64,000 nt of DNA from Trichomonas vaginalis G3 (Eukaryota; Parabasalia; Trichomonadida; Trichomonadidae), in the NCBI RefSeq assembly GCF_026262505.1, contig NC_067203.1, forward strand, positions 21,743,411 through 21,807,410, read 5' to 3'. This document shows, piece by piece, positions 28,521 through 37,633 of the stretch. Position numbers and translations under genes: made by a program. The first letter of the stretch is position 1. Each line of letters begins with the position of its first letter. The notes under the pieces were generated by a model that was given only the letters and a program-made list of their open reading frames with translations, had not been told where the DNA came from and did no database searches.

Positions 28521-29117
28521 ATGAAGCAAGTTAAATTCGTCCCACACCAATCTCAATGGACCGATGAAGAGTTTCAAGCTATGGTTGAAGGTGTTGAGAA
28601 CGACATAGACGGCGAACTTGAAGGAGCTCAAACCACAATTGCAACCAAAATTGCAACCAAAATTGCACAAGTCAAAGAAGAGATAGCTCCACTTAAAGCT
28701 ACCAAAGCTACTCTTGACCTCATGGATACTTACCGTTTAGATGTCAAGAGAGGAATAAGACAATTAAAATTAAAACTCTTAAATTACGAAGCTATACTCC
28801 AGAAGTTAGCAGAAATGAGAAGACTTTACCAGAGCTACTTACATGTAAGGGACTTACCTTCAAGCAGTCCGACCAAAGATGAATTTTCTGACATTGTCCC
28901 AATTTTGTCCGAAAGTCAGCTCAGATGTTTTGAACTGCTCCCAACATATCCAGAATATGAACGTTTGCCTGAACTCTTCCGCAATCTCAAAAAACGTTTT
29001 TTGTTTCTCATGTTCGAAACTTTTATCGGAAGAGACAACAAACGTTCAGAAGAAGAGCAAGATATTATTTTAAACTTGTTGTATGACATAACTGTCATAA
29101 CAAGCTTTTTGAAGTAA
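28521..29117 (+). CDS. Helical coiled-coil protein, 198 aa
   Basis: MKQVKFVPHQSQWTDEEFQA begins a largely alpha-helical protein. Residues 30-100 form a coiled coil (ATKIATKIAQVKEEIAPLKA), and a second helical region follows. The sequence IATKIATK reflects a small in-frame DNA duplication. Its promoter is of the TCATTTTTT type directly before the ATG. There are no known motifs. A structural or regulatory role cannot be told from the sequence. Confidence 0.5.
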   Translation: MKQVKFVPHQSQWTDEEFQAMVEGVENDIDGELEGAQTTIATKIATKIAQVKEEIAPLKATKATLDLMDTYRLDVKRGIRQLKLKLLNYEAILQKLAEMRRLYQSYLHVRDLPSSSPTKDEFSDIVPILSESQLRCFELLPTYPEYERLPELFRNLKKRFLFLMFETFIGRDNKRSEEEQDIILNLLYDITVITSFLK

Positions 29118-29149
29118 AACCGCCATTCTCAAACCACTTCATTTTTTCG

Positions 29150-29566
29150 ATGTCCGAACAAGCACCGAAGCCGAACACAATAGCAGATGTCCTTTCAAGG
29201 TTGCCAGACAAGCGCCCAGTTCAAATTCAAATTGCCCAATTGAAAGCTCATCTGACAAACACCATTAAGACTCTCCAAAGTAGTCTTATGACAGAGATGA
29301 CCAATCTCAAAGCCGATGTCCTCATGAACCAAGCTTCCAATGAGAAATGCCTGAACGATTTCACGGAAACCTTGCGCAATTACGAGAGAGAGAACCGAGA
29401 CCTTGCCAGACTCATCTACCGTTTCTTCGAAGAGATAGACGCCATCTGGAAGGTACTCGGAAAGGACAGAACATGCAACACCGTACTTCGTGAGTACCAA
29501 ATTGAAGAAGGAATTGTCGAGGAAGAAGAGGAAGAAGAGGAAGAGAAAACACGAAGAAGTTCCTGA
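29150..29566 (+). CDS. Coiled-coil protein with acidic tail, 138 aa
   Basis: MSEQAPKPNTIADVLSRLPD begins a helical protein with heptads across residues 25-110. It ends in a run of glutamates followed by KTRRSS. TCATTTTTTCG precedes the ATG. It overlaps the frame that carries the HNH domain downstream. The relation between the two frames is unresolved. Confidence 0.45.
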   Translation: MSEQAPKPNTIADVLSRLPDKRPVQIQIAQLKAHLTNTIKTLQSSLMTEMTNLKADVLMNQASNEKCLNDFTETLRNYERENRDLARLIYRFFEEIDAIWKVLGKDRTCNTVLREYQIEEGIVEEEEEEEEEKTRRSS

Positions 29567-29840
29567 AGCCGCTACATGGGCAACTCTTGTTGCCGATGAC
29601 GGTTACGAAATTTCCCAACCCTACCCATACCAAATCCGCAACAAGGAGACAGGCAAGGTTCTTACCCCAGTCCTCAACAACTTGGGACACTTGAACCTTA
29701 ACCTTCGGAATCGCGGTTCAATCTCCATGGGCAAGCTTGTCGTAATTCAATGGGTTCCAAATCCAGGCAAGAAGATGAAGGTCAGACACATTGACGGTGA
29801 CAAGCTCAACAACCGTAAGAAGAACCTCGAGTGGTTCTAA
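29490..29840 (+). CDS. HNH endonuclease domain (homing-type) frame
   Basis: The frame ends in a compact HNH_3-like module: LGHLNLNLRNRGSISMGKLV, then KKMKVRHIDGDKLNNRKKNLEWF in the sequence (key residues His-Ile-Asp-Gly, Asn-Asn-Arg, Asn-Leu-Glu-Trp). It is preceded by a NUMOD4-type strand pair (YPYQIRNKETGKVL) typical of phage homing endonucleases. It overlaps the coiled-coil gene at 29150-29566. Its own start is not evident, so it may be a remnant. A free-standing homing nuclease carried by the element is the simplest reading. Confidence 0.6.
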   Translation: MSTKLKKELSRKKRKKRKRKHEEVPEAATWATLVADDGYEISQPYPYQIRNKETGKVLTPVLNNLGHLNLNLRNRGSISMGKLVVIQWVPNPGKKMKVRHIDGDKLNNRKKNLEWF

Positions 29841-29888
29841 GAGTAAAAAAATTTATTTTAGGGGGAAACCCCAAGTAAATTTAAGTGT

Positions 29889-30152
29889 TTAGTTGGATAA
29901 GTAGGCACTATTAATGGTAATTTGGAAAATTAGCTCCCGACCTTTGAATTGGACTCTTTCGTTATCCCAGTTGCGTAGGAGGTCGTCCCAGAGGAGTTGG
30001 TAGAATTGCCAATTCAAGGACGATTTGTCCTCCCAGGCATTGAGGATGTACTGCTCGTAGAGTCTCATGACCTCTGCCTTGCACCAGACACCCTCTCCCT
30101 TGGAACGTAAGGCTTCTTCGAAGTGCTCGAATGCGATTGGCTGCTTGACCAT
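29889..30152 (-). CDS. Small helical protein, 87 aa
   Basis: Starting at the ATG at 30152 the protein reads MVKQPIAFEHFEEALRSKGE. It is helical and Trp-rich (LNWQFYQLLWDDLLRNWDNE) and ends in a beta-like segment. AAAAAGTGTCATTT lies 5 bp before the ATG, matching the promoter type of the neighbouring small genes. It diverges from 30183-30428. The function is unknown. Confidence 0.45.
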   Translation of the reverse strand: MVKQPIAFEHFEEALRSKGEGVWCKAEVMRLYEQYILNAWEDKSSLNWQFYQLLWDDLLRNWDNERVQFKGRELIFQITINSAYLSN

Positions 30153-30182
30153 CCGAAATGACACTTTTTGTCCGTTTGGTCA

Positions 30183-30428
30183 ATGTTCGTGTCTCGTGCC
30201 ATAGTCGACGAAAATACAGACAAACAGGTTATATATGAGTTTGAGACCAAGAATGGCGTAACTCGACCTGTCCGATTCAAAGACTCCGAGGGCGACCATG
30301 AAATTAAACGGAAATTAGCTAGGAAGGAATATAAAATGGACTGGTTGCCACCACCTCCACCTCCACCACCTTTACCTGTTCCTCAAGTAAATAAGCCTTT
30401 CCCGTTCCCAAGAATTCCCACATTTTAA
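30183..30428 (+). CDS. Small protein with polyproline tail, 81 aa
   Basis: MFVSRAIVDENTDKQVIYEF begins an N-terminal strand-rich part with a basic segment (KRKLARKEYK), followed by WLPPPPPPPPLPVPQ and a short end. Polyproline tracts commonly bind SH3, WW or profilin-like partners. Here the tract might instead be a flexible tether. The start is 30 bp from the divergent gene on the other strand. Confidence 0.4.
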   Translation: MFVSRAIVDENTDKQVIYEFETKNGVTRPVRFKDSEGDHEIKRKLARKEYKMDWLPPPPPPPPLPVPQVNKPFPFPRIPTF

Positions 30429-30475
30429 TTCAAATTCGAATAAAAATTTTTTATTTCATGCAATGTTAAACACCA

Positions 30476-32590
30476 TCTTCTTTAACACCCCAGTACTTAC
30501 GCTTGGAGAGGACATGAACTTCGGTGAAAATTTTGTCCAATTTGAATTGACCCATCTTCTCACCGACTAAACCCATTTCAATAAGTTTGTTATAGCCTTC
30601 TTCGTTCGTCATGAGTGCGTCAATGTTCTCATAGTAAACCTTGACTTTCGATTTGACTTCGAGAAGAACTAGTTGTCAAGGACTGCCTTTGCGAACTGAG
30701 GGTAAGACCAATGTTCGACAATAGGTTTTAATGTGGTTACTAAGCCACTTTGACCTTGAGTGAATTCGTACTTCAAAACAAAAGGAGAAAACCTTTCAAC
30801 AAAGTTGTCGACCTTCTCATAATGTTTACTCTTCATCTCTTGAGGTTTCTTAATGGAATATCCCCATGTCGAATTCATAAGCAATTTGAGTGTCATTGCA
30901 AGTTTGGGGTTTGAAGCTTTCCTAATATCATACAGTTGTTGTATGACTTTTCCAACTGTATAGTTCCTTCCCGGGAACTCACCATCTTCGTTTGGAATTC
31001 CAGTCGGAATATATTGGACAAACCTCATGTATGCAGCGTTAAGGTCGACATAGTATATCTTTTCATCTGAGTCGAACTTGTCGCAACCAATTGGTCCAGT
31101 TTGTGGAAATTCAAGTGAGTCTCTTATCTTCTGAGAAACTTCTCCTGTTATCTCATAAACATCGTCGAAGCAACCTGTTTCATATAAAACCTTCTGACCT
31201 AACTCAGATGCTCTCCAATACAATTTGACGTCAATTGGATGTCTCAATGGAAGTTTGTTTATAGCATCTTGAAGTTCTTGCAACCTCATTGGAAGTTCTT
31301 CTGGTTCAGGTTGGTATCCGAACAATCCAACCCTTGTGGAACTGTGTACTTCTTTTGTACTAGAACTTTGTCTGGAACAACTTTTGGTCTTGCTAACAAT
31401 GAAAAGTTTGTTTCGTCTTTTGGTACAAAAGTTTCTGTCAGCTTGTCATCTGGAATTGGTTCCAACAAACCTTTCTCGAAAAGAATGTTTACAGCTCTGA
31501 CAATGTTGCACTTACTTTTACCAAAGAATGGGTTTGTAAGACTTTCGTTCAACATGAAGTGGTTGTGGACAATTACAATCTTCAACCATGGTAAGTCTTT
31601 GTCAACAACATAGTCGTCATGTGAAGAACCTTTAGCTGTAGGTATGTTGACTCGGATATTGACATTTGCCAACGGTGCAATTTTTGCCAATTGACCTCTG
31701 AGAATGTACCTTGTCTTCACACATGACTCAAGATACTTCATCTTCTCATCTGTAACAAGACCAGAGTTCCTGAGACATGTAAGAATGCAAGGTTCATTGA
31801 CAATTGTTTCAATTGAATTGTAAATTCCATACCTTGTCAAGTCAATGTCAGACTTATTTATGAACGGGAAGTATCCAGCATGTTGTCTGACTGCTTGAGG
31901 GTTAGGTTGGTACCATTCGAACTTGACACTTGCAATTCCTTCAATTGCATTCAAAATGTCTGAGTCGGAGTCAACCATTTGTTCTCTCTTTGTAGTCTTG
32001 AAAGCGTCAAGAAGTTTTGCGGCTGTTTGTTCATTGCCATGTGCATAGTAAATGTGACCATCCAAATCTGTTATGGTCAATCTGAGATTGTGTCCTTTCT
32101 TATTTCCGTCTTGAATTGCAGCAAGTACTCCCATGAAGCCTTCTTTGTTCTTTCCTTCGTCAAAGTTTACTGTAAAGGTTCGACCAGATGTAATTTGACT
32201 TCTAACTTCACGATACTTTTCATATGCATATCTTGTTCTTTCCATGGGAGCATGTGCGTCTTCACCTTTTCCTTTTTTCCTTCTCAAAGGATGCAATTGT
32301 TCGTCATGTTTCCAGTAGAATCTGGCAAAGCCGTCGTGTCCTTCAACTTGAGGTTCACTAACATCGAAAGGCATGTCCATAAGACGTTCTTCTTCTAACC
32401 TCTCTAGTCTGTTTGGATAATTGGCACGTGCTGTTTCCAAATCCATTTCGTAGCGAAGACCAGACAATTTGTCATAGACTTTTATGGGTCTTCCCTTCCT
32501 ATATTTAAAATTCTTCGAAACTCTCCAACCATATCTTTGTAACTCTGCTTTTATTCTAGCAGACTTTCTATCCATTCTATATGGGGGCAT
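30476..32590 (-). pseudogene. Protein-primed family B DNA polymerase (PolB) remnant of element B
   Basis: The minus strand carries recognisable parts of the Polinton polymerase. A basic N-terminal part begins MPPYRMDRKSARIKAELQRY. A motif A-like YYVDLNAAYMRF and a motif B-like KLLMNSTWGYS come later, followed by a C-terminal part. The polymerase copies the element using a terminal protein as primer and is diagnostic for Mavericks. The gene is broken (a few breaks) and is largely missing from element C. Confidence 0.8.
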
Positions 32591-32619
32591 TTTTATAAAA
32601 ATAAAAAAATTTTTTTTCT

Positions 32620-33202
32620 TTACTTTACATAACCGCCTGCTGCCATAAGTCTTTGACGCCAACCCATACCAGCTAATGAAGGTTGACTTGGTTTAGTTTG
32701 GAAACTAAACTTTGGTTTTGGTTTATCTTCAGTTTTTGGTTTTTCTTCTTCTATCGGTTTTTCGTCACTTTTCGGTTCCTCTGACTTTACTTCACTTGCA
32801 GGAACAGTTGTGTCGTCAACATCTCATAATATCATATGCCATTTGTTTTTGTTTTCCTTTCAACTTTTTGTGTTTGTTGTAAAGTTTAGAATATTTCGAC
32901 TCTAAGTCAATGAGATGTTCTATAATGAACTGTTGGTCAGTGAAGTAAACTTTTCCATCTGTTGTCTCGAAAGCTCCTTCAGACTTCAATATTTTATTTG
33001 TGAGAGTCTGTTTCTTTTTTGAGATACTAGCCGTTCCATTTCTATGAAAAGTGACTTTATAGTTAGGGTTTGTATTTCCAGACCTGGCACTTTCTATTAT
33101 TGAATTTTTCTCTTCATCTGTAAGTTCTTTGACAGGTTTTGACAATGGTTCTGAACTTTTTGTTTGTGGTGTCAAATCTACCGTTTCAACTTCTTCGGTC
33201 AT
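32620..33202 (-). pseudogene. Small Maverick protein with NPNYKVTFHRNG module, broken in this copy
   Basis: The N-terminal part (TDEEKNSIIESARSGNTNPN, then YKVTFHRNGTASISKKKQ) repeats the module seen at 134-568 and 2720-2956. It is followed by a coiled-coil-like helix (EHLIDLESKYSKLYNKHKK), a Lys/Glu/Pro linker and a conserved end (MGWRQRLMAAGGYVK). The last part recurs at 63043-63431 in element C. Its promoter is AATTTTTTACTGAGATGAAATG. The function is unknown; there is about one break in this copy. Confidence 0.6.
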
Positions 33203-33221
33203 TTCATCTCAGTAAAAAATT

Positions 33222-33374
33222 TTAGTTTGGTTTGTTTTCAACTGGTTGTTTAGGTTTTTTAAGTCGGTCTAAAACTTCCTGAGGTATAGGAAGAACTTTA
33301 CAAACACGTTGTGTAACTGCTGGAAGCCGACAAATCCATCTTGAACCCATTTGTCTCAATGCTGTATTGTTCAT
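33222..33374 (-). CDS. Small basic protein, 50 aa
   Basis: A short minus-strand frame starts MNNTALRQMGSRWICRLPAV and ends in a Lys/Pro-rich tail (KKPKQPVENKPN). Its upstream sequence (TTTTTTACTGAGATGAA before the ATG) is the same as that of the gene at 33202, supporting real expression. Both lie in a run of minus-strand small genes between polymerase and integrase. The role is unknown; basic charge suggests nucleic acid or capsid interior binding. Confidence 0.45.
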   Translation of the reverse strand: MNNTALRQMGSRWICRLPAVTQRVCKVLPIPQEVLDRLKKPKQPVENKPN

Positions 33375-33380
33375 TTCATC

Positions 33381-33794
33381 TCAGTAAAAAATTTTACATT
33401 CCCAAGTTTGAGGTGGTTGCGGTTGGTTATTGTTTACCCACTGTTGTGCATGGTTATATCCTCTGTTAAAGAATCTTTCACCTTGGTCCATATAGTGTCC
33501 TGCTTGGTTATAGTAGTCATTTGCTTTGTTATAATAGTTTCCTGCTTGTCTTCCTACATTGTCCATCCATCCTTGAACTTTTCCTCTTGTTTCAGGATTT
33601 GGAATAAGATTTGTTGCATCTCGTGCTACATCCCAACCTTTCTGTACAGTTTGTATAATAGGTTGTGCTTTCTCTTTAAGTATACCTAATGTACTCAAAA
33701 TCTTCCTTCCAACTCCAAATACACCTCTGGCTATTGTTCCCACTGCGGGTAAAAATCTAGATGCGACTCCTGCTAATGCGCCAAATAAACCCAT
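33381..33794 (-). CDS. Glycine-rich amphipathic protein (possible membrane-active virion protein)
   Basis: A 137-residue protein beginning MGLFGALAGVASRFLPAVGT. The N-terminus is hydrophobic and amphipathic with Gly spacing (VGTIARGVFGVGRKILSTLG). A helical region follows, then a Tyr/Asn/Gln-rich tail (YYNKANDYYNQAGHYMDQG). An MG start with a small residue at 6 could allow N-myristoylation. The layout recalls membrane-lytic minor capsid peptides such as adenovirus protein VI, but this is analogy only. It diverges from the integrase gene by 16 bp across a GGGTAAAAAATG sequence. Confidence 0.5.
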   Translation of the reverse strand: MGLFGALAGVASRFLPAVGTIARGVFGVGRKILSTLGILKEKAQPIIQTVQKGWDVARDATNLIPNPETRGKVQGWMDNVGRQAGNYYNKANDYYNQAGHYMDQGERFFNRGYNHAQQWVNNNQPQPPQTWECKIFY

Positions 33795-33810
33795 TTCTTA
33801 TAGGGTAAAA

Positions 33811-34769
33811 AATGACGAATCCAAACAAGGACCCTATGTTTCTAAAGCGACAAAGAAAGCACTCATGATAAAAATCTTTAGTTCAACACCAAATGCTTGG
33901 TTTATGGATATCTTGGAAAACATTCCGAGAGTTAGAACAGATGGACCTCCATACTGGTTAATATTTGTTGGTCAAAACACAAGATACTGTGAAGCCATAC
34001 CATTATGGTCCAAAAATATTTTAGATGTGAAAACTGCTTTGACAATATTCGTTGACAAATACCATCCAACAAAACTGACATCTGACTGTGAAAGTTCTTT
34101 CAAATCAGATGATGTAAAAAACTATCTGCGTTCAAAAAATGTAAACCAATATTTCATTGTCGACCAAAACCATTCTGCTCTTGGTGTCATTGACGGTTGT
34201 ATAAAAATGTTAAGAGACTTAAACCAACCACAAGGTGGTGAAGCAAATGAAATGTCATATGACGACAAATATAGACACTTCTCCATGGCAAAGATGAGAC
34301 AAGTTTTAAATATTTACAATAACCGTAAACAAAAAGGTTTGGGAAACCACTCCCCGAAGAAATGAAAAACAACCCTGACTTAGAGAAAGACTATATATTT
34401 AATAATTTAGTCAAAAGAGACAAACAAGAAAGAATGCCGGGCTTCAAACTTCAGAAAGGTGACAAAGTAAAAATAGAAATACCTAAACGCGACCCATATG
34501 AAAATACTATTGACTATGACAACAATGGGAACCCGACAGGTACTCACATTCGTGTTCGTAAAAATAGAAGAAAGTATACAAGAGAATATTATGAAGTTTT
34601 AGGCAAACATGGCAAAATGTACACACTGCAAGCAGAAGATAAAACTACTATTGCCAGACCTCGTTTCAAACTTGTCAAAGTTCAAGGTGGTATACTTTCA
34701 AAGACAGTTCCTAACAAATATAAGACAACTCCTGACGAATATGCTAAAGAAGTTGAAAATGACGACTAA
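33811..34769 (+). pseudogene. Retroviral-type (rve) integrase of element B, broken
   Basis: The catalytic part includes YWLIFVGQNTRYCEAIPLW, then a DCESSFKSDDVKNYL segment and NHSALGVIDGCIKMLRD, matching the RNase H-like DDE core of Polinton integrases. The C-terminal part (MPGFKLQKGDKVKIEI ... YYEVLGKHGKMYTLQ) is an SH3/chromo-like barrel as in the family. This enzyme inserts the element and makes 6-bp target duplications. The copy is broken (about two breaks). Confidence 0.8.
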
Positions 34770-34794
34770 GCAATTCTATACCATGCGTAAACTG

Positions 34795-36501
34795 TCATGT
34801 AAGGTGGCATGTATTCTTACTTTGTCCCGTTGTTTGGGTATATCCTGAAACGAAATGTGTATGGTTTCCTTCTCCCTGCGTGTCACTCCAGTAACAATTT
34901 ATAGCAAACTTAACGTCGTCTTTAACATCATATCCTTTACCTTTTGTCATTCCTGACCAATCCCAATATCTATGCTTATGCCAACCTGCTTGAGATGTAC
35001 TTAAATCTATGTAATGACTGTGTGCAGGTAAATTTTCACCTGAAATCGTTTTACTTCCACCTGTTTCCTTTGAAGAGTTTGCACAATACAAAAAACTGTC
35101 GACTATTTGTTCCCATACACCAACACCAAACATTACTTGAGGACCTCTTGCATCCATAGATGTATAAATAGAACCTACTGGGTTCATTAAATCAAACATA
35201 TGAGATATTATAGGATTGTCTCTTTTGAACTTAAAATATAGTGCAACTATTTCAGGTTTCTTCTGGTTTGTGTCAGAATATTTTTTATAATATAATCTTA
35301 TGTTTTCAGGGTAGGTAAAGTCTTGACTATAATATTTATTTCTGTCATCTGTATAATAATATACTATTCTCGTTTTTTCTATTGCATTATATCTTTTATA
35401 TCTATAATAATCTAAATATAATGTTAGCTTTTGTTCATCTACATGTGGTGTTCTGTCGTCATCTCCATAGTCATAATAATGTGGTGCCGGAGCTGGGTCA
35501 GGCAATGTCATATCTGCCATTTCATAAACTCTTAAATATTTCTTTTGTTCGTCTCCATATAAGTTTAAGTAGCAGTTGTTGTCTAATGGAACTTTAACTT
35601 GTGTACCATCATTCTTTTTATAGCTTACATGCATTTCATTGTTATTTTTCGGAATGAGTTTATACCGTGTACCATTTTCTAAGGACTGTACCAACTGCCA
35701 TCTAAAATATTTATTTTCTTCATTGACAGAAAAGTCACCAACAATAGTTTCAATATTTTTTGTTCCTATCAAACTTTGGTAAATTTCATTGACATATGTT
35801 TTATCTGCTTTATTTTCAAGGCTAACGTTTAAGTCTGTTATTTCAGAAGATGTGTGTGTATGTCCAACGTCACTTTTCCTGTTTAAGGTTTCTTGTAAGT
35901 TTGTAATATTTGCAATGGTATGTGTATGTCCAACGTCACTTTTACTGTTTAAGGTTTCTTGTAAGTTTGTAATATCAGATATAGAATGTGTATGAGTCTT
36001 ATCTGCTTTTGTCTCTAATGTTTCCTTAAGACTTGGTATTTGGTTAATATAATGTATATGAGTCTTTTTAGAATATTCGTTTTCAGCTCTTGTCACTTCA
36101 CTTGACATTTTATTGTCAACATATGTTTTGTCTGCTAGTTCAGGATGAGTATGTTCTTTTGTTGCATAAGCATTGTTAGCTCTTTCTTCTTCTTTTGCTA
36201 TTGCATCGTCTACATATTCTTTGTCAGCTTTGTTGTCAACATCTGCCTTCAAAAGAAGTTCATTTATAGGTTTCTCGTTTAAAGTTCCTTTTGTTGGATT
36301 TATACAGACAGTATGGTTCTTATTGTCTTGAAACAGAAACTCATCTGTTATAGGGTTTAATGTCAGTTTTAAGTCACCCCCTTTCAATGATTCAGATATC
36401 TTAGAATAGTTTGAAAAGTTTGTTGTGTTCTTATTTAGAGCTTGCATAATGAGTTGTCGGTTGTGTTGTATTTCTCTCATAGACGCTGTTTCATTTGACA
36501 T
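34795..36501 (-). CDS. Phage-like tail fibre/receptor-binding protein
   Basis: A 568-residue protein. Residues about 85-235 contain repeated fibre motifs (KADKTHTHSISDITNLQETL, SKSDVGHTHT), as in phage tail fibres. The middle is a beta-rich Tyr/Lys/Asp part. The C-terminal 130 residues (NPVGSIYTSMDARGPQVMFG, then VWEQIVDSFLYC, SGENLPAHSHYID and a second GNHTHFVSGYT) match the collar-type tail domain in which His-x-His motifs coordinate metal along a trimer axis. It is divergent with 36520-37368, only 18 bp between starts. A virion spike is the natural reading. It looks whole. Confidence 0.75.
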   Translation of the reverse strand: MSNETASMREIQHNRQLIMQALNKNTTNFSNYSKISESLKGGDLKLTLNPITDEFLFQDNKNHTVCINPTKGTLNEKPINELLLKADVDNKADKEYVDDAIAKEEERANNAYATKEHTHPELADKTYVDNKMSSEVTRAENEYSKKTHIHYINQIPSLKETLETKADKTHTHSISDITNLQETLNSKSDVGHTHTIANITNLQETLNRKSDVGHTHTSSEITDLNVSLENKADKTYVNEIYQSLIGTKNIETIVGDFSVNEENKYFRWQLVQSLENGTRYKLIPKNNNEMHVSYKKNDGTQVKVPLDNNCYLNLYGDEQKKYLRVYEMADMTLPDPAPAPHYYDYGDDDRTPHVDEQKLTLYLDYYRYKRYNAIEKTRIVYYYTDDRNKYYSQDFTYPENIRLYYKKYSDTNQKKPEIVALYFKFKRDNPIISHMFDLMNPVGSIYTSMDARGPQVMFGVGVWEQIVDSFLYCANSSKETGGSKTISGENLPAHSHYIDLSTSQAGWHKHRYWDWSGMTKGKGYDVKDDVKFAINCYWSDTQGEGNHTHFVSGYTQTTGQSKNTCHLT

Positions 36502-36519
36502 TTTTATTATAGATAAAAT
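36502..36519. promoter_or_regulatory. 18-bp shared promoter between fibre and 282-aa genes
   Basis: The entire interval is TTTTATTATAGATAAAAT. It must hold both start sites, so the T/A box (TTTTATTA on one strand, ATTTTATC on the other) is the minimal promoter of this element class. Confidence 0.5.
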
Positions 36520-37368
36520 ATGCTTCCAATAGAAAAAGAAAATTCTAGAGTTGCTACAACTAAACCATTAGATGAACTTTTTACTAATGTCGGTCAAAAT
36601 TTTGAGACAGATACCGTAAAGCATGAAGGCTATCGTTTTGACTACCCATTAAGATGGTTAAGAGACCCATCTGTCACAAAAGCTATTGGCTTTCGTAGAA
36701 TGAAGTTCATTTCAGAAGCCATACATGGTTTCCCATTTACGGTCGGTTTTGAAGTTCGATACTATAACAAAGAAAAACGTATGTATGAGAAATTTGAACA
36801 GGGAAAACTTTTACAAGTTAATTTGCTTATAAACTTAGAAACAACTCTTCAAGCTTTTCAAGAAAAAATAAACGATATCTATATTGAATATGCAAACCAG
36901 TTTAACATTGACGAAGGAGAATACCATCTCGATATTATTTATGACAGGAAAAATGCAACTGTTAAAATCAATAAAATAGAAGACCTTGGAGAAAACGTTT
37001 ATATTTCTACAAAATATAACAACTTGGCATGGTATAGATTTATGAGGATGTTAAATCAGCCTGCAGAATATCCAGTACACCCGGACTTTTATGAAGTCGA
37101 AAAACCTAATGGAACATATGAAAATATTTTCGACCCAGATGCTATTATTGTTCATGCTTCATTTTCTGGCGCCCAAAACTCTTTCTTATGCTTGGCAAAT
37201 GACTTTTACGAAAAACCTACAAAGTTATACGAACCACCAAGTGGAAGTATTTCAGACTTTCAAGTATGGTTTACTACAGATGGAAGAAAAAGAATAATTC
37301 CATTATACCATGCGTTTTACTTAGAACTTAGTTTCATATACAACTACTATCGAACGATAAAAATATAA
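36520..37368 (+). CDS. Maverick protein of the KPLD-FTN family, 282 aa
   Basis: It starts MLPIEKENSRVATTKPLDEL. It is homologous along its whole length to 62042-62902 in element C: shared RFDYPLRWL, KAIGFRRM, a long strand-rich middle, ASFSGAQNSFLCLANDFYEK versus ASFSSSNNSFLCIGKDFYDF, and FQVWFTTDGR...IIPLYHAFYLELSFIYN. The fold is probably beta-rich. It lies next to the tail fibre and diverges from it, hinting at a spike base or vertex protein, which is inference. No known family is recognised. Confidence 0.55.
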   Translation: MLPIEKENSRVATTKPLDELFTNVGQNFETDTVKHEGYRFDYPLRWLRDPSVTKAIGFRRMKFISEAIHGFPFTVGFEVRYYNKEKRMYEKFEQGKLLQVNLLINLETTLQAFQEKINDIYIEYANQFNIDEGEYHLDIIYDRKNATVKINKIEDLGENVYISTKYNNLAWYRFMRMLNQPAEYPVHPDFYEVEKPNGTYENIFDPDAIIVHASFSGAQNSFLCLANDFYEKPTKLYEPPSGSISDFQVWFTTDGRKRIIPLYHAFYLELSFIYNYYRTIKI

Positions 37369-37372
37369 TTTT

Positions 37373-37615
37373 TTAATACGGTTGAGGTGTTGGATTTGGT
37401 TGCCAACTAGACTGTGGTGCAGGTTCAGGCTGTTGTATTACAGGAGCTTGTTCTTCTGGTTCAGGGTCTTTAGGTATAATACCAACAAACTGACCTACTC
37501 TTTTACCAATATTTTTGACACCGTTCCATACTCCTCTTCCGACAGATTTTATTCCATTCCATATACCTCTTCCAACATTTCGAAAGAAGTTTCCTATCTT
37601 ACTGAAGAAACCCAT
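37373..37615 (-). CDS. Short amphipathic repeat peptide with Pro-rich tail
   Basis: An 80-residue protein. Residues 1-45 are an 11-residue periodic amphipathic repeat (GKIGNFFRNVGRGIWNGIKS-like: Gly-Arg-Gly-x-Trp-Asn-Gly at about 19-24 and 30-35), carrying strong positive charge. The tail is Pro/Gln/Glu-rich. The MGFFSK start could be myristoylated. Such helices bind or lyse membranes, as in virus entry peptides. It forms a pair in style with 33381-33794. A GATTTTTACATA box precedes the start. Confidence 0.5.
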   Translation of the reverse strand: MGFFSKIGNFFRNVGRGIWNGIKSVGRGVWNGVKNIGKRVGQFVGIIPKDPEPEEQAPVIQQPEPAPQSSWQPNPTPQPY

Positions 37616-37633
37616 TTTACTATATGTAAAAAT

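Noticed and set aside
30360-30400. Formin-like FH1 segment from the polyproline run
   Set aside because: It is a single short tract in an 81-aa protein with no FH2 domain.
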